Under the pieces are notes generated by a model. The model did not search any database, was not told the DNA's origin, and saw only the letters and a list, made by a program, of their open reading frames with translations. A stretch of 64,000 bases of DNA from Marisalimonas sp016777705 (GTDB lineage: Bacteria; Pseudomonadota; Alphaproteobacteria; Puniceispirillales; Marisalimonadaceae), in contig NZ_CP159808.1 of the NCBI RefSeq assembly GCF_047717795.1, positions 1,674,001 to 1,738,000 on the forward strand, given 5' to 3'. A program made the translations under genes and the position numbers. Positions 54,476-63,641 of the stretch are shown here, piece by piece (within the stretch, counting starts at the first letter, position 1; every line of letters begins with the position of its first letter).

Positions 54476-55402
54476 CTAAAAATTATTTAAAATAAATTTA
54501 TCCAAGCATATACCAGCAAAAATAAAGCTTAAATAAAAAATTGAATATAAAAAAAGACTTTTTTCAGAACCTTCTTTCTTCCTATATAAAAGAATAGCTC
54601 TTCTTAAAAACTCAAAGCCTAAAAGAGAAATTGTAATAAAGTAAAATGTTCCCGCATAATTTAATGCCCAAGGCATATAAGAAAATGGTATTAATAGACA
54701 TGAGTATATCAGAATATTTTTTCTTGTAACTTTATCACCCGCAACAATAGGAAGCATAGGTATTTTTGCTGCTTCATAATCATCTTTTTTGATTATAGCT
54801 AATGCCCAAAAATGTGGTGGTGTCCATAGAAATATTATCATAAACAAAATAACTGACTCTAAAGATACATTACCTGTTGCACAAACTTGACCTATTACTG
54901 GAGGGAAAGCTCCAGCTGCACCACCAATAACAATATTTTGAACAGTATGTCTCTTAAGCCATACTGTATATACAACTGCATAAAAAAAGATTGTAAAAGC
55001 TAACAAGCTTGCTGCTAACCAATTTACGGCTAAGCCTAAAATCATAATTGATATAATTGAAGAAATAATGCCAAAAGAAAACGCTTCAGATGGAAGAATT
55101 TTGCCTAAAGGAATTGGTCTGCCTTTAGTTCTAACCATGACCTCATCGATGTCTCTATCATACCATTGATTAAGTACACCTGAGGCACCTGCTCCTAAGG
55201 CTATGGCAAAAATACCAATGTATGCCAAAGCTGGATTAATGCTGTAACCTTGAACTGGTATTGCTGTGTAATAACCAACAAAAGCTGTGAACACAACTAA
55301 AGACATAACTCTAGGTTTCATTAATTTAAAATAATCTAATGGTGAGCCAAAGACCTCCTCACCTTGAACTATTTCGTTTCTATTAGCTGTTATAACCGGC
55401 AT
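54476..55402 (-). CDS. ctaB: Protoheme IX farnesyltransferase (heme O synthase)
   Basis: UbiA-family enzyme that attaches a farnesyl group to heme B, giving heme O for the oxidase. It has DYFKLMKPRVMSLVVFTAF, the Asp-rich NQWYDRDIDEVMVRTKGRP motif and about nine helices. The frame is open to 55447, inside ctaD; the ATG at 55402, 19 bases past the ctaD stop, gives 308 aa starting MPVITANRNE and is preferred. It consumes farnesyl diphosphate of the kind made by ispA. Confidence 0.94.
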   Translation of the reverse strand: MPVITANRNEIVQGEEVFGSPLDYFKLMKPRVMSLVVFTAFVGYYTAIPVQGYSINPALAYIGIFAIALGAGASGVLNQWYDRDIDEVMVRTKGRPIPLGKILPSEAFSFGIISSIISIMILGLAVNWLAASLLAFTIFFYAVVYTVWLKRHTVQNIVIGGAAGAFPPVIGQVCATGNVSLESVILFMIIFLWTPPHFWALAIIKKDDYEAAKIPMLPIVAGDKVTRKNILIYSCLLIPFSYMPWALNYAGTFYFITISLLGFEFLRRAILLYRKKEGSEKSLFLYSIFYLSFIFAGICLDKFILNNF

Positions 55403-55421
55403 TTTATATTTTAAATAAACC

Positions 55422-57029
55422 TTATTTAACTTTAGGAATTTCTGCAAAAGTATGAAAAGCAGGTGGTGATGATACGGTCCATTCTAGAGTATTATCAGTA
55501 GAACCCCACGGATTTTTTGAAGCTTTTCGTTTTTTAACAAATGCCTCTACAATAACAACTAGGAATATGATTGCACCTAAAGCACCTATGTATGAACCAA
55601 TTGAGGCAACCATGTTCCATCCAGCAAATGCATCTGGATAATCTACATATCGTCTCGGCATTCCGGCAAGTCCTAAAAAGTGCATTGGAAAGAATGTTAA
55701 ATTTACGCCAATAAAAGTAACCCAGAAATGAACTTTAGCTAGACTTTCACTGTATTCATAACCTGTCATCTTTGAAAACCAATAATAAAAACCAGCAAAC
55801 AAACCATAAACGGCACCAAGTGATAAAACATAATGAAAGTGGGCTATAACGTAATATGTATTGTGTAAAACTATGTCTAAACCAGCATTTGCCAATACCA
55901 CACCTGTAACTCCACCAACTGTAAACAAAAAGATAAAACCAAGTGCCCAATACATCGGAATCTTAAATACTATAGATCCACCCCACATTGTAGCAATCCA
56001 TGAAAATATTTTAATTCCTGTTGGAACAGCTATGACCATTGTAGCAGCAGTAAAATATGCTCTAGTATCAACAGACAAACCGACTGTATACATGTGATGA
56101 GCCCAAACAACAAAACCAATCACACCAATTGAAACCATTGCATATGCCATCCCTAAATAGCCAAAAACAGGTTTCCTAGAAAAAGTTGATATAATTTGGC
56201 TAACAATTCCAAAAGCAGGCAAAATCATTATATAAACTTCTGGATGTCCAAAAAACCAAAATAAATGTAAAAATAAAATTGGATCTCCACCACCTTCTGG
56301 AATAAAGAAGCTTGTTCCAAAGTTTCTATCTGTGAGAAGCATTGTTATTGCACCTGCTAATACAGGTATAGCTAGTAATAATAAGAAAACTGTAACTAAC
56401 ATGGACCAAACAAACAATGGCATTTTATGAAGTGTCATCCCAGGGGCACGCATATTAAAAATGGTTGTGATAAAATTGGCGGCTCCTAATATTGAAGATG
56501 CACCAGCCAGATGAAGTGAAAATATTGCTAAATCCATTCCCATACCTGGTGAACCAGCAGAGCCTGAAAGTGGTGGATAAATTGTCCAACCTACACCAAC
56601 TCCACCATCCACGACAGCAGATAAGAGAAGTAATACAAAGCTTGGAGGTAACAACCAAAATGAAATATTATTCATCCTTGGAAAGGCCATGTCAGGAGCA
56701 CCTATCATTATAGGAACAAACCAATTTCCAAAACCACCTATTAATCCTGGCATTACAACAAAGAAAACCATTATAAGGCCATGTGCTGTAGTAAAAACAT
56801 TCCACATATGTCCATCAGCCATGTACTGAACACCTGGATTCATTAGCTCCATCCTCATATAAATGGACATTCCACCACCGATAAACGCTGCAACTATAGC
56901 AAATATGATATACATAGTTCCTATATCTTTATGGTTAGTGGAGTAAAGCCACCTCTTTACAAAACCTGATGGTGCTCCATGATGATCATGGCTTGATATT
57001 GTATCCGAACTTTTCGACAATGTTGCCAT
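55422..57029 (-). CDS. ctaD: Cytochrome c oxidase subunit I
   Basis: Catalytic subunit with heme a and the heme a3-CuB centre. The 535 aa protein has twelve helices, the low-spin heme ligand in FTTAHGLIMVFF, the CuB/Tyr crosslink region WFFGHPEVYIMILP, the HHMYT segment and the heme ligand pair in YYVIAHFHYVLSLG. The E-containing HLAGASSIL helix marks an A-family, proton-pumping oxidase. Its ATG overlaps the ctaC stop by one base. Confidence 0.98.
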   Translation of the reverse strand: MATLSKSSDTISSHDHHGAPSGFVKRWLYSTNHKDIGTMYIIFAIVAAFIGGGMSIYMRMELMNPGVQYMADGHMWNVFTTAHGLIMVFFVVMPGLIGGFGNWFVPIMIGAPDMAFPRMNNISFWLLPPSFVLLLLSAVVDGGVGVGWTIYPPLSGSAGSPGMGMDLAIFSLHLAGASSILGAANFITTIFNMRAPGMTLHKMPLFVWSMLVTVFLLLLAIPVLAGAITMLLTDRNFGTSFFIPEGGGDPILFLHLFWFFGHPEVYIMILPAFGIVSQIISTFSRKPVFGYLGMAYAMVSIGVIGFVVWAHHMYTVGLSVDTRAYFTAATMVIAVPTGIKIFSWIATMWGGSIVFKIPMYWALGFIFLFTVGGVTGVVLANAGLDIVLHNTYYVIAHFHYVLSLGAVYGLFAGFYYWFSKMTGYEYSESLAKVHFWVTFIGVNLTFFPMHFLGLAGMPRRYVDYPDAFAGWNMVASIGSYIGALGAIIFLVVIVEAFVKKRKASKNPWGSTDNTLEWTVSSPPAFHTFAEIPKVK

Positions 57030-57916
57030 TATTTAATCTCCTTAACTTCTTTTTTTTCCAGGAATGCTAATTTATTAGGACTACTGTTTATTTTATTAGC
57101 AAATTTTACTTTAGCTTCTTTTAACCACTGCTCATATTCATTTTTTGGCAGTGCTTGAATAACAATTGGCATATATGCATGATTAACGCCGCAGATTTGA
57201 TTACATTGTCCATAATATTTTTTCTTACCTAAAGGTACTTCTGTCCAAATTTCATTAATTCTACCCGCTATTGAGTAAACTTGTAACGCTAATGATGGAA
57301 CAAAGAATGAATGCATGACATCATTACCAGTGATTAAGAATTTTATTTTTGTACCTTCAGGTACAACTAGAGGATTATCAACGTCTAACATCCTCTTTTG
57401 ATCACCTTTCAAATCTGCTTCTGCAATAATATATGAATCAAATGAAATTTCTTGGTCAGGATATTCATAATTCCAATACCACTGAGCTCCAGATACTTTG
57501 ATTACCATGTCCACAGGCTTGTCTGCTTCTGTAAGATATAACAATTTGAATGATGGAACAGCTATTACAACTAATATTAGTACAGGAACTACTGTCCATA
57601 TAATTTCTATTATAGTATTATGAGATGTTTTTGAAGGTTTAACACCTGGCTGTTCTTTATATTTGATACAAACATATATTAATAATCCTAAAACAAAAAC
57701 AGCAATTAGGGTTATAACAATTAAGAGAAAATTGTGAAGATCAGTTGCCTTTTCTGCAATAATACCTGCAGGTGGTTGAAGGTCCATTTGCCAAGGTTTT
57801 GGCTCAGAGGCAGAGGCTGAATTAGAAATAGAAAAAATAAAAGCAAGTAAGCCCGATAAACAAAAAATTAACTTGTTATTCCAATTACACAGAAGTATCT
57901 GGATATTTATTTTCAT
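57029..57916 (-). CDS. ctaC: Cytochrome c oxidase subunit II
   Basis: Receives electrons from cytochrome c through the CuA centre. The 295 aa protein has an N-terminal signal/hydrophobic segment, two membrane helices, the aromatic SGAQWYWNYEYPD electron-entry motif and the CuA ligands in GQCNQICGVNHAYMP plus an upstream His in VMHSFFVPS. No fused cytochrome c domain is present. A strong AGGAG site precedes the ATG. It opens the oxidase operon, divergent from tldD. Confidence 0.97.
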   Translation of the reverse strand: MKINIQILLCNWNNKLIFCLSGLLAFIFSISNSASASEPKPWQMDLQPPAGIIAEKATDLHNFLLIVITLIAVFVLGLLIYVCIKYKEQPGVKPSKTSHNTIIEIIWTVVPVLILVVIAVPSFKLLYLTEADKPVDMVIKVSGAQWYWNYEYPDQEISFDSYIIAEADLKGDQKRMLDVDNPLVVPEGTKIKFLITGNDVMHSFFVPSLALQVYSIAGRINEIWTEVPLGKKKYYGQCNQICGVNHAYMPIVIQALPKNEYEQWLKEAKVKFANKINSSPNKLAFLEKKEVKEIK

Positions 57917-58124
57917 TATGTTCGCTCCTCAAACAATATATATAACCAAAATATATTTGATCCAATATTATTAATCTTAAAAAATTAATTGAATTAACTA
58001 TGTATTACTTAGAACTTTTTCAAGTAAAATACTAGATCTAATAACAAATTATTTTAACTTTATACATAAAATTTTAATACAATCTAAAAAAAATATTTAT
58101 TTCAGATTTAACCTTGCATAATAA

Positions 58125-58154
58125 TTGCCAGACTGTCATTTTAGGTACTATATT
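58125..58154 (+). promoter_or_regulatory. Candidate promoter for tldD
   Basis: TTGCCA (58125-58130), an 18-base spacer and TATATT (58149-58154) lie 21 bases before the preferred tldD ATG. The rest of the 259-base ctaC/tldD gap is AT-rich with no hairpin, repeat or small gene that I can support. The ctaC promoter must also lie here but could not be picked out with confidence. Confidence 0.35.
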
Positions 58155-58175
58155 TCTAATTTAATAGGTTTACAT

Positions 58176-59624
58176 ATGCAAAACAAATCACCACTGGAAA
58201 TCACAGATAATATTTTTTTTGAAAATAATGAGTTTGATCTAACTAAAGTTAAATCTATATTATCTGACACTCTTAACAAAGCTGACGACGGTGAATTGTA
58301 CCTAGAGTCTACAAAATCAGAGTCATTTTCTTTCGACGATGGTAGAATGAAAAATATCTCATATGACAGTACCAAGGGTTTTGGATTAAGAGCAATAGCT
58401 GGTGAGGCTAGAGGTTTTGCTCATTCTGGAGAAATCAGTGAATCTTCTCTTAAAAGAGCGTCAGAGACAGTGAAATCTGTATCAAAAAATTATACTGGTA
58501 TAATGGCTCCAGCTCCTTCTCATGGCACTAACAAACCTTTATACACCTCACTAAACCCCATTGAAGAAACTTCCTTTAATATAAAAACAGAGCTTCTTGA
58601 AGAAATAGATAATTATGCAAGATCTTTAGATAGTAAAGTTGTACAAGTTTCAGCTTCAATATCCGCTTCATATCAAGCAATTCAAATCATTAGGGCTGAT
58701 GGAGAAAGGTCTGCAGATATTAGACCTTTGGTAAGACTTAATGTTTCACTTGTTGTTGAACAAAATGGCAGAAGAGAAACAGGAAGCTCAGGATGTGGTG
58801 GCCGAGGCAAATATGAGGAATGGATTAATTCAAATCGATGGAAGGGACAAGTCAAAGAAGCGCTAAGAATTGCTAACACCAATCTTGAATCAATTCCAAC
58901 TCCTGCAGGAGAAATGCCTGTGGTTCTTGGGCCTGGTTGGCCAGGAGTTATGCTACATGAAGCAGTCGGCCACGGCTTGGAAGGTGATTTCAATCGAAAA
59001 GGTACATCAATTTTTTCAGGAAAAATTGGTGAAAAAGTAACAGCTGATGGAGTTACTGTTATCGATGATGGGACTATTGAAAATAAAAGAGGTTCTATAA
59101 CTATTGATGATGAGGGAACTCGCTCATCAAAAAATATCTTGATTGAAAATGGTGTTTTGAAAAGCTATATGCAAGACAGGCAAAACGCTCGCTTAATGAA
59201 AATGAACCCTACTGGAAATGGTCGGAGACAATCCTATTCACATTATCCTATGCCAAGAATGACAAACACTTACATGGATAATGGAAGTGTAGACCCAAAA
59301 GAAATTATAAGTTCTCTTAAAAAAGGTATTTATGCAGTTAATTTTGCAGGTGGACAAGTAGACATTACAAATGGCAAATTTGTTTTCTCAGCCTCTGAGG
59401 CATACTTAGTTGAAAATGGAAATATTAAACAACCCCTTAAAGGAGCTACACTTATAGGTAATGGCCCAGATGCCATGTCAAAAATATCTATGATTGGTAA
59501 TGATTTAGCTTTAGACGATGGAATAGGTACATGCGGGAAAGATGGCCAAGGTGTTCCCGTTGGAGTGGGTCAACCAACTCTATTGATGGGCGGCATAACT
59601 ATTGGCGGGACAGATACTAATTAA
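58176..59624 (+). CDS. tldD: Metalloprotease TldD
   Basis: Zinc protease that works with TldE/PmbA. The 482 aa protein has the HEAVGHGLEGD motif (His261, Glu262, His266) and the SYSHYPMPRMTNTYM and GGQVDITNGKFVFSA segments. The frame is open to 58125, but the ATG at 58176 (MQNKSPLEI) fits family starts and lies beyond the likely promoter. It is divergent from ctaC, a conserved alphaproteobacterial neighbour. The tldE partner is not in the window. Confidence 0.95.
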   Translation: MQNKSPLEITDNIFFENNEFDLTKVKSILSDTLNKADDGELYLESTKSESFSFDDGRMKNISYDSTKGFGLRAIAGEARGFAHSGEISESSLKRASETVKSVSKNYTGIMAPAPSHGTNKPLYTSLNPIEETSFNIKTELLEEIDNYARSLDSKVVQVSASISASYQAIQIIRADGERSADIRPLVRLNVSLVVEQNGRRETGSSGCGGRGKYEEWINSNRWKGQVKEALRIANTNLESIPTPAGEMPVVLGPGWPGVMLHEAVGHGLEGDFNRKGTSIFSGKIGEKVTADGVTVIDDGTIENKRGSITIDDEGTRSSKNILIENGVLKSYMQDRQNARLMKMNPTGNGRRQSYSHYPMPRMTNTYMDNGSVDPKEIISSLKKGIYAVNFAGGQVDITNGKFVFSASEAYLVENGNIKQPLKGATLIGNGPDAMSKISMIGNDLALDDGIGTCGKDGQGVPVGVGQPTLLMGGITIGGTDTN

Positions 59625-59632
59625 TTTCACAA

Positions 59633-60979
59633 CTAATAAGAATTCTCAGTAAAAATTTTATTTACATTTTTATTCCATGTAGTGTTATATTTCTTGATTA
59701 GTTTTTCTGCTCCTGTTTCTTTGTTTTGTAAAATACGAAATAAAGGATCTAAAAACTGTCTTTCGTCCATACCTTTATGATCTAAAACATTTCTTCTTTC
59801 TAACCCAGAGCTTGAAATTCTTAACATTTCATTTGCAAGATGCTCAATAGAAATTTCTCCAATTTTACCACCTAAAGCTAATTTAGAAGCTGAAAGTCTT
59901 CCTCCCTCCAACACGTCTTTACTCATTATAGGCTTAGCTAAATCATAAGCTTCCGCTTGCGATTCATCATCATATAACAGACCTACCCATAGGGCTGGAA
60001 GAGCACAAATTATATTCCAAGGACCTCCATCTGCGCCTCTCATCTCAAGATATTGTTTTAACCTAACTTCTGGAAAAGCAACAGTTATATGATCCTCCCA
60101 ATCTTTCATAGTTGGATATTGACCCTCAAAACCTCTTAGTTTTCCATCCATAAAATCTACAAATGATTGCCCCGAAATATCAATATATTTTCCTTCTCTA
60201 TAAATAAAATACATTGGCACTTGAAGGATATAATTCAACCAAGATTCGTAACCGAAATTAGGGTCAAATACTATTCCTGGAACACCTGTCCTATCAGAAT
60301 CAGTATCAGTCCATACCATGGCTCTTGAAGATAAATAGCCACTTGCCTGCCCTTCAATAAAAGGGGAGTTTGCAAACAAAGCTGTTGCAACTGACTGAAG
60401 AGCAAGAGATATTTGAAATTTGTGAACCATATCTTGCTCACTAAAATAATCAAGATTAACTTGAATTGTACAAGTTCGAAGCATCATATCAAGCCCAAGA
60501 TTCCCAACTTTAGGCATATAATTTTTCATGATTTCATATCGGCCTTTGGGCATCCAATTTTGATCAGATCGTGACCACTTTGGATCATAACCTAATCCAA
60601 TCATAGACAACCCTAACTCACTCATTACATCTTTCATCATCTTTAAATGTAAACCTGTCTCTTTACAGGTTTGATGAAGGTTTTCAAGGGGCTTCCCCGA
60701 TAATTCTAATTGACCACCAGGTTCTAAAGATATGGAAGCACCTGTGTGATCTCTTAAAGCAATTGTATTATTATTTTCAAGGATTTTTTCCCATTTATTT
60801 TTTTCAGCCAGCTTATTAAACAATTCACTAATACCTGATTTACCGAAATAACCAACTCTTTTAAAACTATCTTCATGAAAAACAAACTTTTCATGTTCAG
60901 TACCTATCTTCCAGTCTTCTCTTGGTTTTTCTCCTGATACAAACCAATCGATTAGGTCATTTTTTTCTAGTTTTGACAT
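59633..60979 (-). CDS. gshA: Glutamate-cysteine ligase (plant/alphaproteobacterial type)
   Basis: First step of glutathione synthesis. The 448 aa protein matches the GCS2-like class: GTEHEKFVF near the start, SLEPGGQLELSG, GLGYDPKWSR, MLRTCTIQVNLDY and the ANSPFIEG segment. It is distinct from the enterobacterial GshA. It follows rsmE on the minus strand after a 70-base gap, a conserved alphaproteobacterial pairing. Its stop is eight bases from the convergent tldD stop. Confidence 0.94.
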   Translation of the reverse strand: MSKLEKNDLIDWFVSGEKPREDWKIGTEHEKFVFHEDSFKRVGYFGKSGISELFNKLAEKNKWEKILENNNTIALRDHTGASISLEPGGQLELSGKPLENLHQTCKETGLHLKMMKDVMSELGLSMIGLGYDPKWSRSDQNWMPKGRYEIMKNYMPKVGNLGLDMMLRTCTIQVNLDYFSEQDMVHKFQISLALQSVATALFANSPFIEGQASGYLSSRAMVWTDTDSDRTGVPGIVFDPNFGYESWLNYILQVPMYFIYREGKYIDISGQSFVDFMDGKLRGFEGQYPTMKDWEDHITVAFPEVRLKQYLEMRGADGGPWNIICALPALWVGLLYDDESQAEAYDLAKPIMSKDVLEGGRLSASKLALGGKIGEISIEHLANEMLRISSSGLERRNVLDHKGMDERQFLDPLFRILQNKETGAEKLIKKYNTTWNKNVNKIFTENSY

Positions 60980-61049
60980 TCAGTCCTCATCTATATTTCA
61001 AATAATTATTAAGAAGAAAAATTAGAAAATACAACATAATATTAAAATA

Positions 61050-61814
61050 TTAATTTATAATATATTCTTTCATATCACCATTCATTATATGCCAGAAAAC
61101 TAAACCACTTATAACTGCCGTTTCAGATCTCAATATCCTTGGCCCTAAGTTTATTGGAACAACAAATTCTTTTGATTTTAGAAAACTTATTTCATTTTGA
61201 GAAAATCCTCCTTCAGGTCCCATTAAAATAGCTCCAGATGGATTAAATAAAGCTTGATTGTTAAAAGACCTTTCTTCTTTTTGGTTGCGCTCAGTTTCAT
61301 CACCATAGAAAATCTTTCTGTTTTTATTCCAAGAACAAATCACATCAGCAAGCTTTTGAATTGGTTTAATTTCAGGTATCGTAATTCTTTCACATTGTTC
61401 TGATGCCTCAATAACTATTTCTTGCATCCTTTTTAAATTTATATTTCTTGTTATAGTTCTCTCCGTAATAACTGGCACTAAACAAGAAGCGCCTAACTCT
61501 GTTGCTTTTTGAATAATAAAGTCTGTGGAACTTTTCTTTACAGGCGCAAAGACAACCCATATATCTGCTTTTTTTTCAGGATCCTTGATTTTTTGTAAAA
61601 GCTTTATTGTCAGGTTTCTTTTTGAATCATTTATTATCTTACCAGTGAATTCTCCATCAACCTCATTAAAAATTGATAATATGTCATTTCTTTTTCTTCT
61701 CATAACGTTAGTTAAATAATGCAATTGTTTTGACTGAATTTTTATTTCTTGATGAACCTCTAGCTTGCCATTTACATATAGCCTAATTTTTGCTTTGTAT
61801 GATAAGTCTTTCAT
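61050..61814 (-). CDS. rsmE: 16S rRNA m3U1498 methyltransferase
   Basis: SPOUT-class methyltransferase of 254 aa. It has an N-terminal PUA-like RNA-binding part (HYLTNVMRRKRNDILSIFN), KKSSTDFIIQKATELGASCLVP, and the SAM-binding knot GPEGGFSQNEI followed by LGPRILRSETAVI. It precedes gshA and is divergent from ubiA, a conserved alphaproteobacterial arrangement. Confidence 0.95.
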   Translation of the reverse strand: MKDLSYKAKIRLYVNGKLEVHQEIKIQSKQLHYLTNVMRRKRNDILSIFNEVDGEFTGKIINDSKRNLTIKLLQKIKDPEKKADIWVVFAPVKKSSTDFIIQKATELGASCLVPVITERTITRNINLKRMQEIVIEASEQCERITIPEIKPIQKLADVICSWNKNRKIFYGDETERNQKEERSFNNQALFNPSGAILMGPEGGFSQNEISFLKSKEFVVPINLGPRILRSETAVISGLVFWHIMNGDMKEYIIN

Positions 61815-61878
61815 CTTAATGAACCTATATTCTTAAAATTAATTTAGCCAACAATTGTTTTAATCACACTATAATGAT

Positions 61879-62814
61879 ATGCCATTATTTATGAATACAC
61901 CAAAATTTAATAATTCAGATATCATAGAAAACGGATGGTGGAACATTTTACCTAAGAAATTGTTAAAGTGGGTAAGGTTAGGAAGATTTGACAGACCCGT
62001 TGGATTTTGGTTACTTTTATTACCTGGTTGGTGGGTGTTGGCCCTTACTGATATAAAGTTTATAAATTGTATAAAACTAATGATCATATTTCTTATAGGA
62101 GCTGTAGTTATGAGAGCAGCAGGCTGCACTATAAATGACTTATGGGACAAGGATATTGATAAAAAAATTTCTAGAACAAAAAAAAGACCAATTGCTAATG
62201 GAGACATATCAAATCAACAAGCATTTTTTTTCTTAGCTTTTATGCTATTAATTGGTATAATTTGTCTATACCAACTTAATATAAATACGTGGTATGTCGC
62301 ATTATCTTCCCTCCCCCTAGTTATAATTTACCCCCTAGCAAAAAGATTTACTAAATGGCCTCAAATCATTTTAGGTTTAACATTTAGTTGGTCTGTGCCA
62401 ACAGCTTGGTCAGCTGCAAATCAAGAATGGACCATTGGTATTTTTATAATGTATTTTGCTACAGTATTTTGGATCATTGGTTATGACACCATATATGGTT
62501 GCCAAGACAAAAGTGAAGACGAAGTTTTTGGAATACAAAACTCAGCTGTATCAGCTAAAAACTTTCTAAGTACGTTTGTAGGATGTATGTACTCTTTTAC
62601 ATTTATTTTATTGTTAATAGGTGGATATCTTTTAGAAGCTAGTTTTTTTTGGTTTATAGGTGTAACTTTAATTGGATGTCATTTTGTCAATCAAATCCTA
62701 AAATTAAATGACTTAAAGAAGTATGCCCCCCTTAAAATATTTAAATCAAATGTAACAGTTGGTTTGATTTTGTCGATTTCTTCTTTAGGTAATTATATTA
62801 ATTTCATGCAGTAA
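61879..62814 (+). CDS. ubiA: 4-hydroxybenzoate polyprenyltransferase
   Basis: Membrane enzyme attaching the polyprenyl tail to 4-hydroxybenzoate in ubiquinone synthesis. The 311 aa protein has RFDRPVGFWLLLLPGWW, the first Asp-rich motif NDLWDKDIDKKISRTKKRP and the second YDTIYGCQDKSEDE. An alternative ATG at 61891 is also possible. It is divergent from rsmE and convergent with blh, with two bases between stops. It uses the isoprenoid pool supplied by dxs, ispH and prenyl synthases. Confidence 0.95.
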   Translation: MPLFMNTPKFNNSDIIENGWWNILPKKLLKWVRLGRFDRPVGFWLLLLPGWWVLALTDIKFINCIKLMIIFLIGAVVMRAAGCTINDLWDKDIDKKISRTKKRPIANGDISNQQAFFFLAFMLLIGIICLYQLNINTWYVALSSLPLVIIYPLAKRFTKWPQIILGLTFSWSVPTAWSAANQEWTIGIFIMYFATVFWIIGYDTIYGCQDKSEDEVFGIQNSAVSAKNFLSTFVGCMYSFTFILLLIGGYLLEASFFWFIGVTLIGCHFVNQILKLNDLKKYAPLKIFKSNVTVGLILSISSLGNYINFMQ

Positions 62815-62816
62815 AA

Positions 62817-63641
62817 TTATATCTTATATTTTGACCTGAAAAACCCATCTACTAAAATCATATGTGGGAATGTTAATGCAGCTAAACCAATAAATGTCAC
62901 TTTTAAAATTGCCTCAGGAAAAATATTTAAATTTAAAACATAATAAAGAGCAACTGCTCCACCTAACCAACTTAAAACTGAAAGAGTAATCATTAATGAT
63001 ATGGCTTTACCTTTCTCCATGAAATTAAGCAAAGTAGGAACAACTCTTTTTATGTGATTAAAGCTATGTATCAAGCAAAAATAAATGGCAAATGCAGGTA
63101 ATGGAGGAAGCAGAGTAATAAATACGATCATAATAATAATTAAACTTATATAATTTCTAGATAATTTCATCTTTTTAAAATTAAAAACAATGAAAGTTAA
63201 CGCACTTAACCAAAGAATTATCCCTAAATATAAACATGTCCATAATAATGATAATTGATTACCTGATAAGACAGAAAAAAAATAACTAACCTCGAGTTTA
63301 TTACAAAAAATAATACCTAATACGACTAAACCGCCATGGAAGTAGCCATTTATCAAATAAGTTTTATTTTTTTTCCAATCTAAATCACCACAACCAAAAT
63401 GGAAAATACTTATAAATAAAAAAAAGATAAGGCTAACTACTGGAAAAAAATACCACATTATGATTACACTAGCTGAAACTAATATATAGGCTCCAAAAAA
63501 ACATAACTGTAATATAACTCTTTTAGAACAACCTAATGTAATGGAAATTGCACCGTCTAGAGCTCCATGAGGAATGCCCACAAATATAATTAAAAACAAT
63601 GATACATAATCAATCAAATTTAAAGAAAGATCTAACATCAT
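62817..63641 (-). CDS. blh: Beta-carotene 15,15'-dioxygenase, Brp/Blh family
   Basis: Integral membrane enzyme that cleaves beta-carotene into two retinals, the chromophore of rhodopsins. The 274 aa protein has about seven hydrophobic helices and the family's histidines: His25 in GIPHGALDG, His81 in FHFGCGDLDW, His192 and His196 in IHSFNHIKRV, and His260 in FPHMILVDG. Its ATG overlaps the end of crtY by one base, so lycopene is cyclised and then cleaved by co-translated enzymes. A proteorhodopsin gene is expected nearby but is not in the window. Confidence 0.94.
   Translation of the reverse strand: MMLDLSLNLIDYVSLFLIIFVGIPHGALDGAISITLGCSKRVILQLCFFGAYILVSASVIIMWYFFPVVSLIFFLFISIFHFGCGDLDWKKNKTYLINGYFHGGLVVLGIIFCNKLEVSYFFSVLSGNQLSLLWTCLYLGIILWLSALTFIVFNFKKMKLSRNYISLIIIMIVFITLLPPLPAFAIYFCLIHSFNHIKRVVPTLLNFMEKGKAISLMITLSVLSWLGGAVALYYVLNLNIFPEAILKVTFIGLAALTFPHMILVDGFFRSKYKI

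Noticed and set aside
57917..58175. Small gene or RNA in the largest intergenic gap
   Set aside because: The sequence is AT-rich with no ORF above about 20 codons with a ribosome-binding site and no stable hairpin; it most likely holds only the divergent ctaC and tldD promoters.
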